From contig JAGAQH010000029.1 in NCBI GenBank assembly GCA_017622815.1, forward strand, positions 124,001 through 188,000: a stretch of DNA of 64,000 bases, in the 5' to 3' direction. The notes under the pieces are model-generated. The model had not been told where the DNA came from, did no database searches, and worked only from the letters and a program-made list of their open reading frames with translations. This document shows, one piece after another, positions 40,993 to 50,539 of this stretch (position 1 is its first letter; every line of letters starts with the position of its first letter). The stretch comes from Bacteroidaceae bacterium. Lineage in GTDB: Bacteria > Bacteroidota > Bacteroidia > Bacteroidales > Bacteroidaceae. The translations under genes were made by a program, and so were the position numbers.

Positions 40993-42234
40993 ATGAAACT
41001 ATTCAAGGAATTTATCATAACCAGAGAAGTATTCCTCAATCTGCTCATCATGTTGATGTGGGGACACCTTCTGTTATCATATTTCCGAGGCTTCATCGGT
41101 ATGGTCCCCGGTATCGGTAATTACCAGATGGAAGCGCAGGTTGTGCTGGTCGTGTGTATCATAGTGGCAGCCCTGCCATCTGTTATGAACAGGATGGCTG
41201 TCATTGACTGGCTGTTCCTTGCGAGTTGTCTCTGCATCTACATCCTCAATCTGGGGATATTTCACAAGAACTATGATTTCCTGATAGAGAAAATGTTCTC
41301 TACCCTATGCATAGTAATCCCTTACTTTTTGATGGGGCGTCTGCTGGATATAGACAAGTACTTGAAACCTATGCTTTTCATATCCACCCTGTGCATAGCA
41401 ATAAGTGCATTTTACTTTCTCATATATATGAGAGACCCAGCAAAAATGGCAGAGAGATATGCTGGTGAATACTATATGCACCAGTCGTACAGACTACTGC
41501 CACATGTCATGCTACTGTTCTGGCAAACAATAAAGAAATTTAGACTTTGGAAGTTTACCTTCTCTGTTCTTGGCATGTTCCTAATTATTGCCTACGGAAC
41601 AAGAGGACCGCTGGCATGTCTCGGAGTTTTCTGCATCATATATTTCTTTTTTTATGCAAACTTCAGGTTTGCCCTATGGATAAAAGGAGGTATCATAGGC
41701 ACAGTGGCATTATTGTCCGTATTTACCCAACAAATACTATTGTTCCTGCAGGAAACCTTGTCGTCAGTGAACATGAGTACACGCATTATTGACAGGATGC
41801 TGACCGGAGGCTTAACACATAGCACTGGCAGAGACTACATTAAAGTGAAACTGTATGACATATTAGAAACGACGGATTCCTTTTGGGGATTTGGCCTGTA
41901 TTCCTGCGAACATTTCACCTGGCACTATCCGCATGACTACATTCTTGACTTCTTCTATACTTTCGGATACACGATAGGAGGGTTGCTGATGCTTATTGTC
42001 ACATACATTATATGTAAGGCACATATAGTCAGCAACCACCGAATAGAAAAAGAGTTCATCCTGCTACTGACATGCGCAACGGTACTGAAGATGTTTTTCA
42101 GCAGCACGTTCATACAGGAGGAATTCTATTTTGCCTTGATAGGCTTTTGCACATCCATACTTATACGCCATCACTACAACAAGCAGGCCATATGCCCCCT
42201 TAAATGTCAAGCCAAGAATACCCTAACAACATAA
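40993..42234 (+). CDS. O-antigen/capsule polymerase-like membrane protein
   Basis: A 413-residue protein with about ten to twelve hydrophobic segments and a large loop (about residues 250-315: MSTRIIDRMLTGGLTHSTGRDYIKV ... CEHFTWHYPHDYILDFFYTFG). The HPHN/HYPHD loop motif is like that of Wzy polymerases and O-antigen ligases. It is likely the Wzy polymerase of the locus. Sequence conservation in this class is low, so the call rests on topology, loop motif and context. From here on the DNA is visibly more AT-rich than the flanking genes. Confidence 0.75.
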   Translation: MKLFKEFIITREVFLNLLIMLMWGHLLLSYFRGFIGMVPGIGNYQMEAQVVLVVCIIVAALPSVMNRMAVIDWLFLASCLCIYILNLGIFHKNYDFLIEKMFSTLCIVIPYFLMGRLLDIDKYLKPMLFISTLCIAISAFYFLIYMRDPAKMAERYAGEYYMHQSYRLLPHVMLLFWQTIKKFRLWKFTFSVLGMFLIIAYGTRGPLACLGVFCIIYFFFYANFRFALWIKGGIIGTVALLSVFTQQILLFLQETLSSVNMSTRIIDRMLTGGLTHSTGRDYIKVKLYDILETTDSFWGFGLYSCEHFTWHYPHDYILDFFYTFGYTIGGLLMLIVTYIICKAHIVSNHRIEKEFILLLTCATVLKMFFSSTFIQEEFYFALIGFCTSILIRHHYNKQAICPLKCQAKNTLTT

Positions 42235-42250
42235 ATCTATAAATAAACTG

Positions 42251-43162
42251 ATGCCCAATATAGCCGTCCTACTGACTTGCTTCAACCGTAAAGACAAGAC
42301 CATTGCATGTCTGGAAAGCCTGTTGCTTACAGTCAAGAATTACAACGACATAGCTAATGACAAGGCAAATATATCCATTTTCCTTACCGACGATGCAAGT
42401 ACAGACGGGACTGCACAGGCAGCCATGAAAGTATGTCAAGGAGAGGACATACATATCGTTCAAGGCAATGGCAATCTGTTTTGGGCTGGAGGAATGAGAG
42501 CGGCATGGGACGAAGCCCTAAAACACGAGCAAACATGGGATTTCTTCCTACTTCTGAATGATGACACCACATTACACGCAAATGCCATGGCAGAACTCAT
42601 GGATACCCACAGATACTGCATTGACTGGTATGGGGGGGCCGGTATCTATTCAGGCATAACATGTGCGGCTGGGCATCCCGAAACAATTACCTACAGCGGT
42701 GACGTCTTTGAAAGTGGAGCCAAAGGAAAATGGCACAGACTTGGACCTGCAGAGAATCCACAGATGGTGGACCAATGCAATGCAAACATCCTGTTAGTGC
42801 CCCGGGAGGTGGTAAACAAAATAGGCATTTTCCACGACGGATATATTCACGGTGCTGCCGACTTGGATTATTGCATGCAAGTCCGTAAAGCCGGATTGCC
42901 CGCCCTGATAACCGCCAAAGTTATCGGAGAATGCGAATATGACCACTTTAGCGAAAAAGAAGAGTGCGAAAAACTCATACGAATGACGCTAAGCGAAAGG
43001 CGGAAATATGTGTACCACCCTACTCATTCCGATAAGGACTATCTCCTTTTTGTAAAACGCAACATCCCCAAGAAATATCTTATCAGCACAGTACTGAGAA
43101 AAACGAGGCTCTACTGTCCAAGGCTCTATTATTATATAAATAAGGTAAGGGGGCTGTACTAA
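42251..43162 (+). CDS. Glycosyltransferase family 2
   Basis: A 303-residue cytoplasmic enzyme. GT-A fold: IAVLLTCFNRKDKTIACLESLL, FLTDDASTDGT, GNGNLFWAGGMRAAWDEAL and the metal-binding DxD-type FLLLNDDTTLHANAM; GAADLDYCMQVRKAG supplies the acceptor-side acidic pair. The GNLFWAGGM variant is shared with rhamnosyl- and related transferases. Donor and acceptor are unknown. It begins 16 bases after the polymerase-like gene. Confidence 0.88.
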   Translation: MPNIAVLLTCFNRKDKTIACLESLLLTVKNYNDIANDKANISIFLTDDASTDGTAQAAMKVCQGEDIHIVQGNGNLFWAGGMRAAWDEALKHEQTWDFFLLLNDDTTLHANAMAELMDTHRYCIDWYGGAGIYSGITCAAGHPETITYSGDVFESGAKGKWHRLGPAENPQMVDQCNANILLVPREVVNKIGIFHDGYIHGAADLDYCMQVRKAGLPALITAKVIGECEYDHFSEKEECEKLIRMTLSERRKYVYHPTHSDKDYLLFVKRNIPKKYLISTVLRKTRLYCPRLYYYINKVRGLY

Positions 43163-43229
43163 AGAGACGTTTATTCGCAATAACCCTGTATACAAAGCCC
43201 TAAAAAGCCACCTCTAAACTGATGTCATC

Positions 43230-44204
43230 ATGCCATACATAAACGCACTAAGACTGATTGCTACGATAATGATTGTGTTGATACACACCTGTTCGGTGGG
43301 TGAATCAAACATTCCTGCCAATGAAGAATATGCATATGGTTTTCTAAAACACATCGGAGTGTTTGCAGTACCAGTCTTTGCCATGATGTCTGGCAGTTTC
43401 TTTCTGGACCCCAAAAGGAATCTGACATGGGAACTGCTCGTCAATAAATATTGCAGACGTATTGCCCTGGCATTACTCGTCTTCGCATTACCCATGTGCA
43501 TGGCAGAATCATTTATAACCAATACCGGTATATGGTTAGGACTTTGCGACTTTTTCCGAGGGCACTCATGGGTACACATGTGGTATCTATATATGTTGCT
43601 CTGCCTTTACATGCTGACACCACTGCTTAGAAGTTTCATTGCCAATTCGTCTAAAAGGTCCATAGAATACACGTTGCTCGTCTTATTCACAATATCTATC
43701 CTATTTCCGTCGCTGAAAACCTATGGGATCCGATTGGAAAGTTGGATGGTATTGGGTACACCATTCATATTCTACTATATACTGGGATACTATCTTGCAC
43801 ACCTTGAAGCTCTGCGCTTGAAAACATGGCATTGCACCACTTTGTGCATTCTATACACCATGGTTATCGCCGCATTGGAAACCCAAGGACTCGCCTTTTC
43901 GCAAAACATATTACAATATCACGACATAACCAGAGTCTTTGGCGCTATTTCCGTGTTCCTGCTATGCAAGCGTACGCAACCCAATTGGGGCATAGCCAGT
44001 GACCTAAGATGCTATTGCTTCCCGATTTATCTGGTACACACGGTATTCACAAATGCTTCCTATAAATTCCTGGGGGTATTCCCTTCATCAATAGCATCGC
44101 CGTGGCTTTCAATACCACTTTTCACAATCATCATCTTCCTTATGTCACTGGCCCTATCCTACGTGCTAAGGAAAATAAGGCCGTTGAAGGAATATGTGAT
44201 TTAA
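43230..44204 (+). CDS. Membrane acyltransferase family 3
   Basis: A 324-residue protein with about ten membrane segments. The N-terminal INALRLIATIMIVLIHTCS carries the conserved Arg and His of Acyl_transf_3 proteins, and RGHSWVHMWYLYMLLCLYMLTPLLR is also typical. It probably O-acetylates the repeat unit of the polysaccharide. It is the last gene of the + arm; the next gene converges on it. Confidence 0.88.
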   Translation: MPYINALRLIATIMIVLIHTCSVGESNIPANEEYAYGFLKHIGVFAVPVFAMMSGSFFLDPKRNLTWELLVNKYCRRIALALLVFALPMCMAESFITNTGIWLGLCDFFRGHSWVHMWYLYMLLCLYMLTPLLRSFIANSSKRSIEYTLLVLFTISILFPSLKTYGIRLESWMVLGTPFIFYYILGYYLAHLEALRLKTWHCTTLCILYTMVIAALETQGLAFSQNILQYHDITRVFGAISVFLLCKRTQPNWGIASDLRCYCFPIYLVHTVFTNASYKFLGVFPSSIASPWLSIPLFTIIIFLMSLALSYVLRKIRPLKEYVI

Positions 44205-44225
44205 ATCAGTACCGATTTTAGTCAC

Positions 44226-44310
44226 GCATAATCGGTACTGCAGTACCACCATGTCGGTACTGCAGTACCGACATGTAGGTATTAGAGTACTGACACGACG
44301 GTACTGCACT
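44226..44310. repeat. GGTACTGCAGTACC palindromic repeats between the two EPS arms
   Basis: Units CGGTACTGCAGTACC at 44233 and a 26-base perfect palindrome at 44250-44275 (core TCGGTACTGCAGTACCGA), then degenerate copies (GGTATTAGAGTACTGAC, CGGTACTGCAC). It lies between convergent stops, so a termination role is possible, but there is no T run. Confidence 0.8.
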
Positions 44311-45457
44311 ATGACATCATCTGCCTTTCCGCGGCCATCAGTTTGGCAAACTCTGTTTCCCAATTCAGTTCTTCAGACAATCTCTTGGCATTGGCAGCAT
44401 ACTGCTTGTACAATTCCTTATTCTCGTACAACACAGTTACCGCATCTCTCAGACACTCTGCCGTATTCTCCTTTAATATAATGCCAAAATTATACTTCTC
44501 GTTCAAGTATCTGTGTTCTGGAATGTCAGACATTATTACCGGCAAACCAGCCGCTGCATATTCGAAAATCTTATTGGAAACAGAAAGCTTATAATTAAGA
44601 CATATTGGCAAAGTTATAGCAACACCAACATGGGACTTTCTCGCTGCTGATATCAATTCTGGGGTTTTTACCGGCGGAGCAAAGATTACGTTTGTTAGTT
44701 GTTTGGACTCTGCCTCTGCCCTCAACTCTGGTTCCAGTTTACCGAAGCCTCTTAATACATATGCGATATCGGGATTACTTGTAATTGCACCTGCCGAAAC
44801 CATCAAGTCATAACCACGGCCCTCATAAAATTGTCCATGGTTCAAAACCTCAAACGTTCCTGCCTTAGTTGGTTCAACTGAAGATTCGGGCTGTTTTCTT
44901 GTACAATTTGTTACGACTAATGGTTTCTTGATGCCGTATTTTTCTGCAATGAAATCCGCGGCCGCATTACTTACGCACACGACCAAATCAACCCTTTTTA
45001 TTATCCACTTCTCAACTATTGCCCATAGTATCTTCTTTACAAAAGAAGAATTAAATCCAATATTGTCAACATATATCTCATGCGAATCAAAAATAACCTT
45101 GCATCCTAATTTCCTTGAAGCTAAGTATGCCGCTAACAAAGCATCCAAATCATTTGCATGAATAATGTCAGGTCTGTACTTCACGATTGCGTCAACCAAC
45201 CCTCTATATAAGGAGAATTCTTTAAGTACAGTATTGAATTTATTCTTGAATTTTTTATACTTGCTCTTTATCGGGACTATGGTAACAGAACCTGGCATAC
45301 GTGAAATTTCTTCTTCGTTATACCTTTCGTCCTCTTCTCCAACTATACACAGGTCAAAACCGGCCTTATCATATTCATGTATTTGTTTGATGACACGCGG
45401 ATCAAACCAAACTGAATTTCTGACTATATCACATATTCTGATTATCTTGTTCTCCAT
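44309..45457 (-). CDS. Glycosyltransferase family 4
   Basis: A 382-residue GT-B enzyme. N-terminal domain: DPRVIKQIHEYDKAGFDLCIVG and PDIIHANDLDALLAAYLASRKLGCKVIFDSHEIY. C-terminal domain: GQFYEGRGYDLMVSAGAI and the donor-binding SNKIFEYAAAGLPVIMSDIPEH with the usual Glu. It is the last gene of the - arm, 23 bases behind the flippase gene. Confidence 0.88.
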   Translation of the reverse strand: MENKIIRICDIVRNSVWFDPRVIKQIHEYDKAGFDLCIVGEEDERYNEEEISRMPGSVTIVPIKSKYKKFKNKFNTVLKEFSLYRGLVDAIVKYRPDIIHANDLDALLAAYLASRKLGCKVIFDSHEIYVDNIGFNSSFVKKILWAIVEKWIIKRVDLVVCVSNAAADFIAEKYGIKKPLVVTNCTRKQPESSVEPTKAGTFEVLNHGQFYEGRGYDLMVSAGAITSNPDIAYVLRGFGKLEPELRAEAESKQLTNVIFAPPVKTPELISAARKSHVGVAITLPICLNYKLSVSNKIFEYAAAGLPVIMSDIPEHRYLNEKYNFGIILKENTAECLRDAVTVLYENKELYKQYAANAKRLSEELNWETEFAKLMAAERQMMS

Positions 45458-45479
45458 ACTTTTATAATGGTATTAGTTT

Positions 45480-46973
45480 CTACTTTCTCTTTAATGTCAC
45501 CAATATTTTCCGTCGCTCGTCTCCTCTCAGCCCTATCATGAAAATCACAACAACGACATATAATTCCTTTATGCAAATATCCAAAAGAGGGTATTCAAAT
45601 ACCCGATAAAAGAATACCGGCAAGGTGAGGAGAGTCACCGCCACTGAGGGGATGTACGAATCCCTATATATACACTTGGTATCTATATTTGAAATCCGGG
45701 CTAAGGACACATGCTTGAATAGCACAATAAGAACTGTAGCAATAATATAACAATACAGCAAGCTGTAAGGTGGATAGCCGGCATACAGGAAAACAAACCC
45801 GGCAACAATAGATAACAACCGTATTGTATTGGTTGAAATCTGATAGAAGGATATATTGCCGTCGGCAAAGACAATTTCCGCAATACCATTATTTAATGAA
45901 TCTATCAATCGCTCTATAATAAGCAATTGTGTAAACAGAACCGCATACATAGGCACCTCGCCTAACCAAATCTTAAGGATATACTCTGTTCCGACAAGAA
46001 ATGGAACAGATATCAGATACATCACCAGATATGACAACTTGGTACAAACGGTAAGCAAACTTAAGGACCGTGCATAGTCACCCGATGCATAAGACTTGGT
46101 TATCTGAGGAGATATGGGATTTGTCAAATTCTGTGAAAACATGGTAATAAAGCCATTGATGGTATTAGCAATACCTAAAGCCGCATTCACGAGGGTGTTG
46201 AAAAAGAGATTTATCAGCATACCGGTCCCCTGTTCTTTTGCGACCCATGCAACGGCGCCATAGGAATTCCACTTGGCAAAGGCAAGCACATCATAATACA
46301 TCTTTTTTTCCCTGACTAATCGGAACTGCGCTATCGGATAGTAATGTCTATAACAATACCAAGCATAATAGACAACTGGAGTTGCCGTAAAAACTGACAT
46401 GGCAAATGCATAGATTAACAATTTGTCATGGAAACAATATATCAGCAATAAACTTACCAACAGTTTGCATATCTGCGAAATGACATCAACTATACTGAAT
46501 ACAAGGAAATTTTCCTTTGCCGTCAACAATCCGTGATAAGCAACACCAGCAAAAGATATTGCGGAACCTACAATACTAATGCAATAAACATAGAATGCGG
46601 TTGTGAGAGAGCCATCATAGTTGACGTAATTGAATACGTACCATCGTCCGACAATAACAGCCACCAGCAGGAAGACAACGGCAACGACCGATTGTATTAG
46701 CTGATTTACATTAAACTGTTTGTTAGCCTCATTAATATCAGATTTTCCTATGGCAACAGCGATAAAACGTCTTGTCGTCCCTGCCATTATGGTGTTGATG
46801 ATTGCAATAAGCGATATCGTACTTGCAACCATAGAGTACAAACCATAATCAGCCACTCCCAGTGCTTTAAGAGCAAACCTCACGGTCAACAGGCTACACA
46901 GAGTCGTAACAATCAACCTCGCATAAAGGATAATTGAATTAAGTATTATTGCTCTATTAGTGTTTTCTTGCAT
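45480..46973 (-). CDS. Polysaccharide flippase (Wzx/MATE-like)
   Basis: A 497-residue protein with 12-14 membrane segments. It opens AIILNSIILYARLIVTTLCSLLTVRFALKALGVADYGLYSMV, typical of the polysaccharide-transport (PST) family. It should move the lipid-linked repeat unit across the inner membrane for a Wzy-dependent pathway. The ATG at 46973 is chosen; the upstream 13 codons have no conserved sequence. Confidence 0.87.
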   Translation of the reverse strand: MQENTNRAIILNSIILYARLIVTTLCSLLTVRFALKALGVADYGLYSMVASTISLIAIINTIMAGTTRRFIAVAIGKSDINEANKQFNVNQLIQSVVAVVFLLVAVIVGRWYVFNYVNYDGSLTTAFYVYCISIVGSAISFAGVAYHGLLTAKENFLVFSIVDVISQICKLLVSLLLIYCFHDKLLIYAFAMSVFTATPVVYYAWYCYRHYYPIAQFRLVREKKMYYDVLAFAKWNSYGAVAWVAKEQGTGMLINLFFNTLVNAALGIANTINGFITMFSQNLTNPISPQITKSYASGDYARSLSLLTVCTKLSYLVMYLISVPFLVGTEYILKIWLGEVPMYAVLFTQLLIIERLIDSLNNGIAEIVFADGNISFYQISTNTIRLLSIVAGFVFLYAGYPPYSLLYCYIIATVLIVLFKHVSLARISNIDTKCIYRDSYIPSVAVTLLTLPVFFYRVFEYPLLDICIKELYVVVVIFMIGLRGDERRKILVTLKRK

Positions 46974-47059
46974 AGCATATACTTCCCGACTGTTATACAA
47001 AACCCTAGCCAACCAATACTATTGATTAACTAGGGGGGCATATCAGTCAATATCCTCTA

Positions 47060-48265
47060 TCATTTCCTATATACACCACAAAAATCCAAGATTACCTTAC
47101 CTTCATCGTATGGTAAAGTCTTGAATTGGTCATGCGCCGTAAGCATAACGACAATATCGGCTTTGCCATATGCTTCTTTGTATTCAGTAAGCTTAAACTG
47201 GTTGTGTTCTTTCACATTAGGCTCTACAATCAGTATATCGGCATTGTTGCATATCTGTATCACCCTACTGACGATATTCTTTGATGGAGACTCACGAAGA
47301 TCATCAATATTGGGTTTGAACGCCAAACCCATCATTGCAACAACAGGCTTACGTTTGTTCTGCAACTCAAACTCCTGAATTGCTGTCTTCACCTTTTCTG
47401 CGCACCATAAGGATTTATAGTTATTTATTCCTCTGGCTGTAGCAATAAGTTTTGACTCCGTCGGATACTCCGCCGTTATAAAATAAGGGTCCACTGCTAT
47501 ACAATGCCCACCTACTCCACATCCTGGTTGCAGAATGTTAACCCGTGGATGCTTGTTGGCAAGTTCTATCAACTCCCAAACATTGATGCCGGCCTTATCG
47601 CAAATCAATGAAAGTTCATTTGCAAAAGCAATCTGGACATCACGGCTGGAATTCTCCGTCAGTTTGCACATCTCGGCAGTGCGACAATTTGTCTTATGCA
47701 ATTGCCCCTGAACGAATTTAGAATAGAATTCAATTGCCTTATTTGTGGATGCCACATTCATTCCACCAATCACACGGTCGTTATGAACAAGTTCATAAAT
47801 CACGTTACCCGGCAACACCCTTTCTGGGCAATAGGCGATATATATTTTATCCTTAAGTTCTGGACGCAGGGAGAAGATCAGTTCTGCCATCTTCTCCGTT
47901 GTACCTATTGGAGAAGTTGATTCAATGACGTACAGATCGCCATCCTTCAGCAAAGGAACCACCATTTTTGTCGCTGCTTCGACATAAGATATATCCGGTT
48001 CATGGTCTCCCTTAAAAGGAGTTGGAACTACCATAAAGTATGCATCTGATACCAAAGGTTCAGTATATGCCTTGAAATTTCCTGCCTCAAGGACCTCCTG
48101 AAGCATCTCCTCCATTCCCGGTTCAATGATGTGAAGCTTTCCTTGATTAGTAACATCGACAACATGAGGATTTATGTCTACGCCAACGACATCCACACCA
48201 TGCTTTGCTGATATTATTGCTGTAGGCAGGCCTATATAGCCCAAGCCCATAAAACATGCCTTCAT
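47060..48265 (-). CDS. wecC: UDP-N-acetyl-D-mannosamine dehydrogenase
   Basis: A 401-residue cytoplasmic enzyme oxidising UDP-ManNAc to UDP-ManNAcA. The N-terminal Rossmann motif is FMGLGYIGLPTAIISA; the catalytic Cys lies in LQPGCGVGGHCIAVDP (about residue 255-260); the C-terminal NAD/UDP domain has MMGLAFKPNIDDLRESPS. It pairs with the WecB-type epimerase of the same arm, so ManNAcA is a likely component of the polysaccharide. It has its own -7 box upstream. Confidence 0.92.
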   Translation of the reverse strand: MKACFMGLGYIGLPTAIISAKHGVDVVGVDINPHVVDVTNQGKLHIIEPGMEEMLQEVLEAGNFKAYTEPLVSDAYFMVVPTPFKGDHEPDISYVEAATKMVVPLLKDGDLYVIESTSPIGTTEKMAELIFSLRPELKDKIYIAYCPERVLPGNVIYELVHNDRVIGGMNVASTNKAIEFYSKFVQGQLHKTNCRTAEMCKLTENSSRDVQIAFANELSLICDKAGINVWELIELANKHPRVNILQPGCGVGGHCIAVDPYFITAEYPTESKLIATARGINNYKSLWCAEKVKTAIQEFELQNKRKPVVAMMGLAFKPNIDDLRESPSKNIVSRVIQICNNADILIVEPNVKEHNQFKLTEYKEAYGKADIVVMLTAHDQFKTLPYDEGKVILDFCGVYRK

Positions 48266-48311
48266 ATGAATAATTTTACTCTTATCCGCTTATATCATAA
48301 TATATCATCTA

Positions 48312-48319
48312 CAAATATA
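48312..48319 (-). promoter_or_regulatory. -7 box inside the - arm, upstream of wecC
   Basis: TATATTTG on the minus strand, 47 bases before the wecC start, in the only non-trivial gap of this part of the arm. Confidence 0.5.
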
Positions 48320-48336
48320 CAACAAAAATATTCATC

Positions 48337-49425
48337 TTACAGGTTTTTCAACTTCTTTATGAACATTTTCTTGTTTTTCTTATAGAACTTGCGGAAATCC
48401 TTAGCCGAAGCCTCACCCGGATATGTACAACATGCACCAGACTTAGGCACTTCTATCCACTGGTTACTCCAGCAATTGACAAAAATCGGACTATATCCCT
48501 CCAAAGAGGGCATCAGGCCCTTTGTCCACCACTGGGAATCGGAATCTGGGTTCATGCCTGTCTCGGTAACAGCATACGGCATATCAAACTCATCTGCGAC
48601 ATGTTTGGCAATTTTAAGATTCTTCTGCATGTGCACATAGAATCGTATTCTTGCCTCTTCGACGCCAAACTCCTTCTGACGATAACATTCTATTCCTATC
48701 ACATCAACATATTCCCGGCCGGGGAAACGCTGCATATAATCCTTTTCATCGTTAAACCATGCACCCGGAGAAAAACAGTATTGCAGATTCGTAAGCCCTC
48801 TTGAAGTGAGATAATCACAAGTCATGCGCCATAGTCGAACATATTCCTCTGGAGAGCAATCGTCAGTACCCCACCAGAACCAATTGCCGTTGCATTCGTG
48901 CCACGGACGGAAAACTATCGGAATCAATTGTCCTTCTTCATCACGAAGGGTCAGCAAAAAATCAGCAACACGGCTCATATAGAGCATGAAAGTCTGGTAA
49001 GTCGGACCCTCAAGTCTTAAGATACGGGCTACCGTCCCCTTGTGCTCGTCCTTATAAAAATAGCCAAGACCATGTTCCGGATTCCTCACATGCCATGAGA
49101 TGGTAATCATCCCGCCCGACTTGTGTTGTCTGATAATTGAGGTACGCATCTTATCAAACGTTACACCTCCCCAATAAATATCCCTTCCAAGTTCCAAGCC
49201 ATCCAAATCTGTAGACAACAGGCCTGGATATGCTTTGCAGACTTGGTATACATCTGGCTGAAGTTGCTTCTTTTTCTTGCCTGCACGACCTTCGGGACTA
49301 TCACTCCAATAACGGCCATAAAGAAGGGCATCGTTATGTCCGAAAAGAGTAGAATGACCCTTCTGGGCACACAATGAAAGAGATAGGCTCAACAAAAAGA
49401 ACGTATTAACGAGAAAAGAACGCAT
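48337..49425 (-). CDS. Glycoside hydrolase family 26 protein, secreted
   Basis: A 362-residue protein with signal peptide MRSFLVNTFFLLSLSLSLCA. GH26 (beta-mannanase-type) barrel: SGGMITISWHVRNPE, acid/base Glu in VFRPWHECNGNWFWWG (about residue 176), nucleophile Glu in YAVTETGMN (about 290). GH26 enzymes cut beta-1,4-mannan or related glycans. Inside an EPS operon it more likely trims or releases the organism's own polymer (inference). The start overlaps the stop of the upstream GT4 gene by 20 bases, so it is truly part of the operon. Confidence 0.9.
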   Translation of the reverse strand: MRSFLVNTFFLLSLSLSLCAQKGHSTLFGHNDALLYGRYWSDSPEGRAGKKKKQLQPDVYQVCKAYPGLLSTDLDGLELGRDIYWGGVTFDKMRTSIIRQHKSGGMITISWHVRNPEHGLGYFYKDEHKGTVARILRLEGPTYQTFMLYMSRVADFLLTLRDEEGQLIPIVFRPWHECNGNWFWWGTDDCSPEEYVRLWRMTCDYLTSRGLTNLQYCFSPGAWFNDEKDYMQRFPGREYVDVIGIECYRQKEFGVEEARIRFYVHMQKNLKIAKHVADEFDMPYAVTETGMNPDSDSQWWTKGLMPSLEGYSPIFVNCWSNQWIEVPKSGACCTYPGEASAKDFRKFYKKNKKMFIKKLKNL

Positions 49426-50494
49426 CTATTTCCTTTTTTAGAATTACAAAATCATCTTCCCATGAAGTCTCTTTCTCATGCTGTTTCTTCAAAGATTCAT
49501 GTATTTTCATCAATTGACCTCTATTGGAAGACAATTCTGTCAATAGGGAACTGATACTCTCCACACTATAGGGATTTACCTGATAACCGAAGTGGTTTTG
49601 GGAGGCATACTCCCCTAAACGTGTTTTATCTGCATACACGGCAGGTACCGCATAGGCCATTGATTCATGGAACTTGTTTGATATTGCATAGCGGACATTG
49701 AAATCCCTGTTAGGATATGCTGCCCATATAACATCTGCATTACGATACAACTGCTCGATATCTTCGTACTTATAGGGACCTGTCAAAAATATATTTGATA
49801 CGCCAGAGACATAGTTTCTTAAGGTCTCATAATCTGGTCCTCCCCCATGATACGAAAGCAGGAATCGCTCATCACCTTTAACGGCATCTGCAAGATTCTT
49901 CAATATCTCTATATACCTGACATTACCCAAATATGCTATCCGCAATGGACTCTGAGGAGAATAATCTACTGAGTGGACATTAAACACAGGTTTGTTTTCA
50001 AGTACAATTTGTCTATACTTCTTGGAGTATATACTGGTATAGAAACGGGATGCATGTATTGTTAATGCATGGGACATATAAGAACTTTCGATACGCCTAA
50101 GCATGCATCGGATAACAGATGGTCCTGTTGGAGCATCCAGATTCTCATATATCAACATCTGCCTATCGTAATTCAAACGGGGCAACATAAGGAGATTGTT
50201 CCAGTGCGAAGCAATTACAACATCCGGCGCTATCATACGAATTTCCTTCCTGCAAAAAGAGCGGTAGCCAAACATGCCAGCCAACTTCTGGAGCTTGTTG
50301 CCATACCTTGCCGGACGCTTATAAAGATGCCATTTCCATTCGCTACCCTCAACTGCATTGGTATCAAAATCCCCAGCCCGGTCCCACGTTATAACGTGAA
50401 TCTCAGAATATGGATAATGCAGACACAAAGAATTTAAAAGCTTTGTGTTCCTTGTATTCAATGGATAGCACTCGTCAACTAACAGTATCTTCAT
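49406..50494 (-). CDS. Glycosyltransferase family 4
   Basis: A 362-residue GT-B enzyme. MKILLVDECYPLNTRNTKLLNSL opens the acceptor domain; IAYLGNVRYIEILKNLADAV, FLSYHGGGPDYETLRNYV and FHESMAYAVPAVYADKTRLGEY form the donor domain. The N-terminal domain is divergent, as usual for capsule-specific transferases. Linkage unknown. Confidence 0.83.
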   Translation of the reverse strand: MKILLVDECYPLNTRNTKLLNSLCLHYPYSEIHVITWDRAGDFDTNAVEGSEWKWHLYKRPARYGNKLQKLAGMFGYRSFCRKEIRMIAPDVVIASHWNNLLMLPRLNYDRQMLIYENLDAPTGPSVIRCMLRRIESSYMSHALTIHASRFYTSIYSKKYRQIVLENKPVFNVHSVDYSPQSPLRIAYLGNVRYIEILKNLADAVKGDERFLLSYHGGGPDYETLRNYVSGVSNIFLTGPYKYEDIEQLYRNADVIWAAYPNRDFNVRYAISNKFHESMAYAVPAVYADKTRLGEYASQNHFGYQVNPYSVESISSLLTELSSNRGQLMKIHESLKKQHEKETSWEDDFVILKKEIDAFFSR

Positions 50495-50539
50495 AGAGGA
50501 AGAGTTTTGTTTAATGCAATAATGAACACCGAAGTTCCG

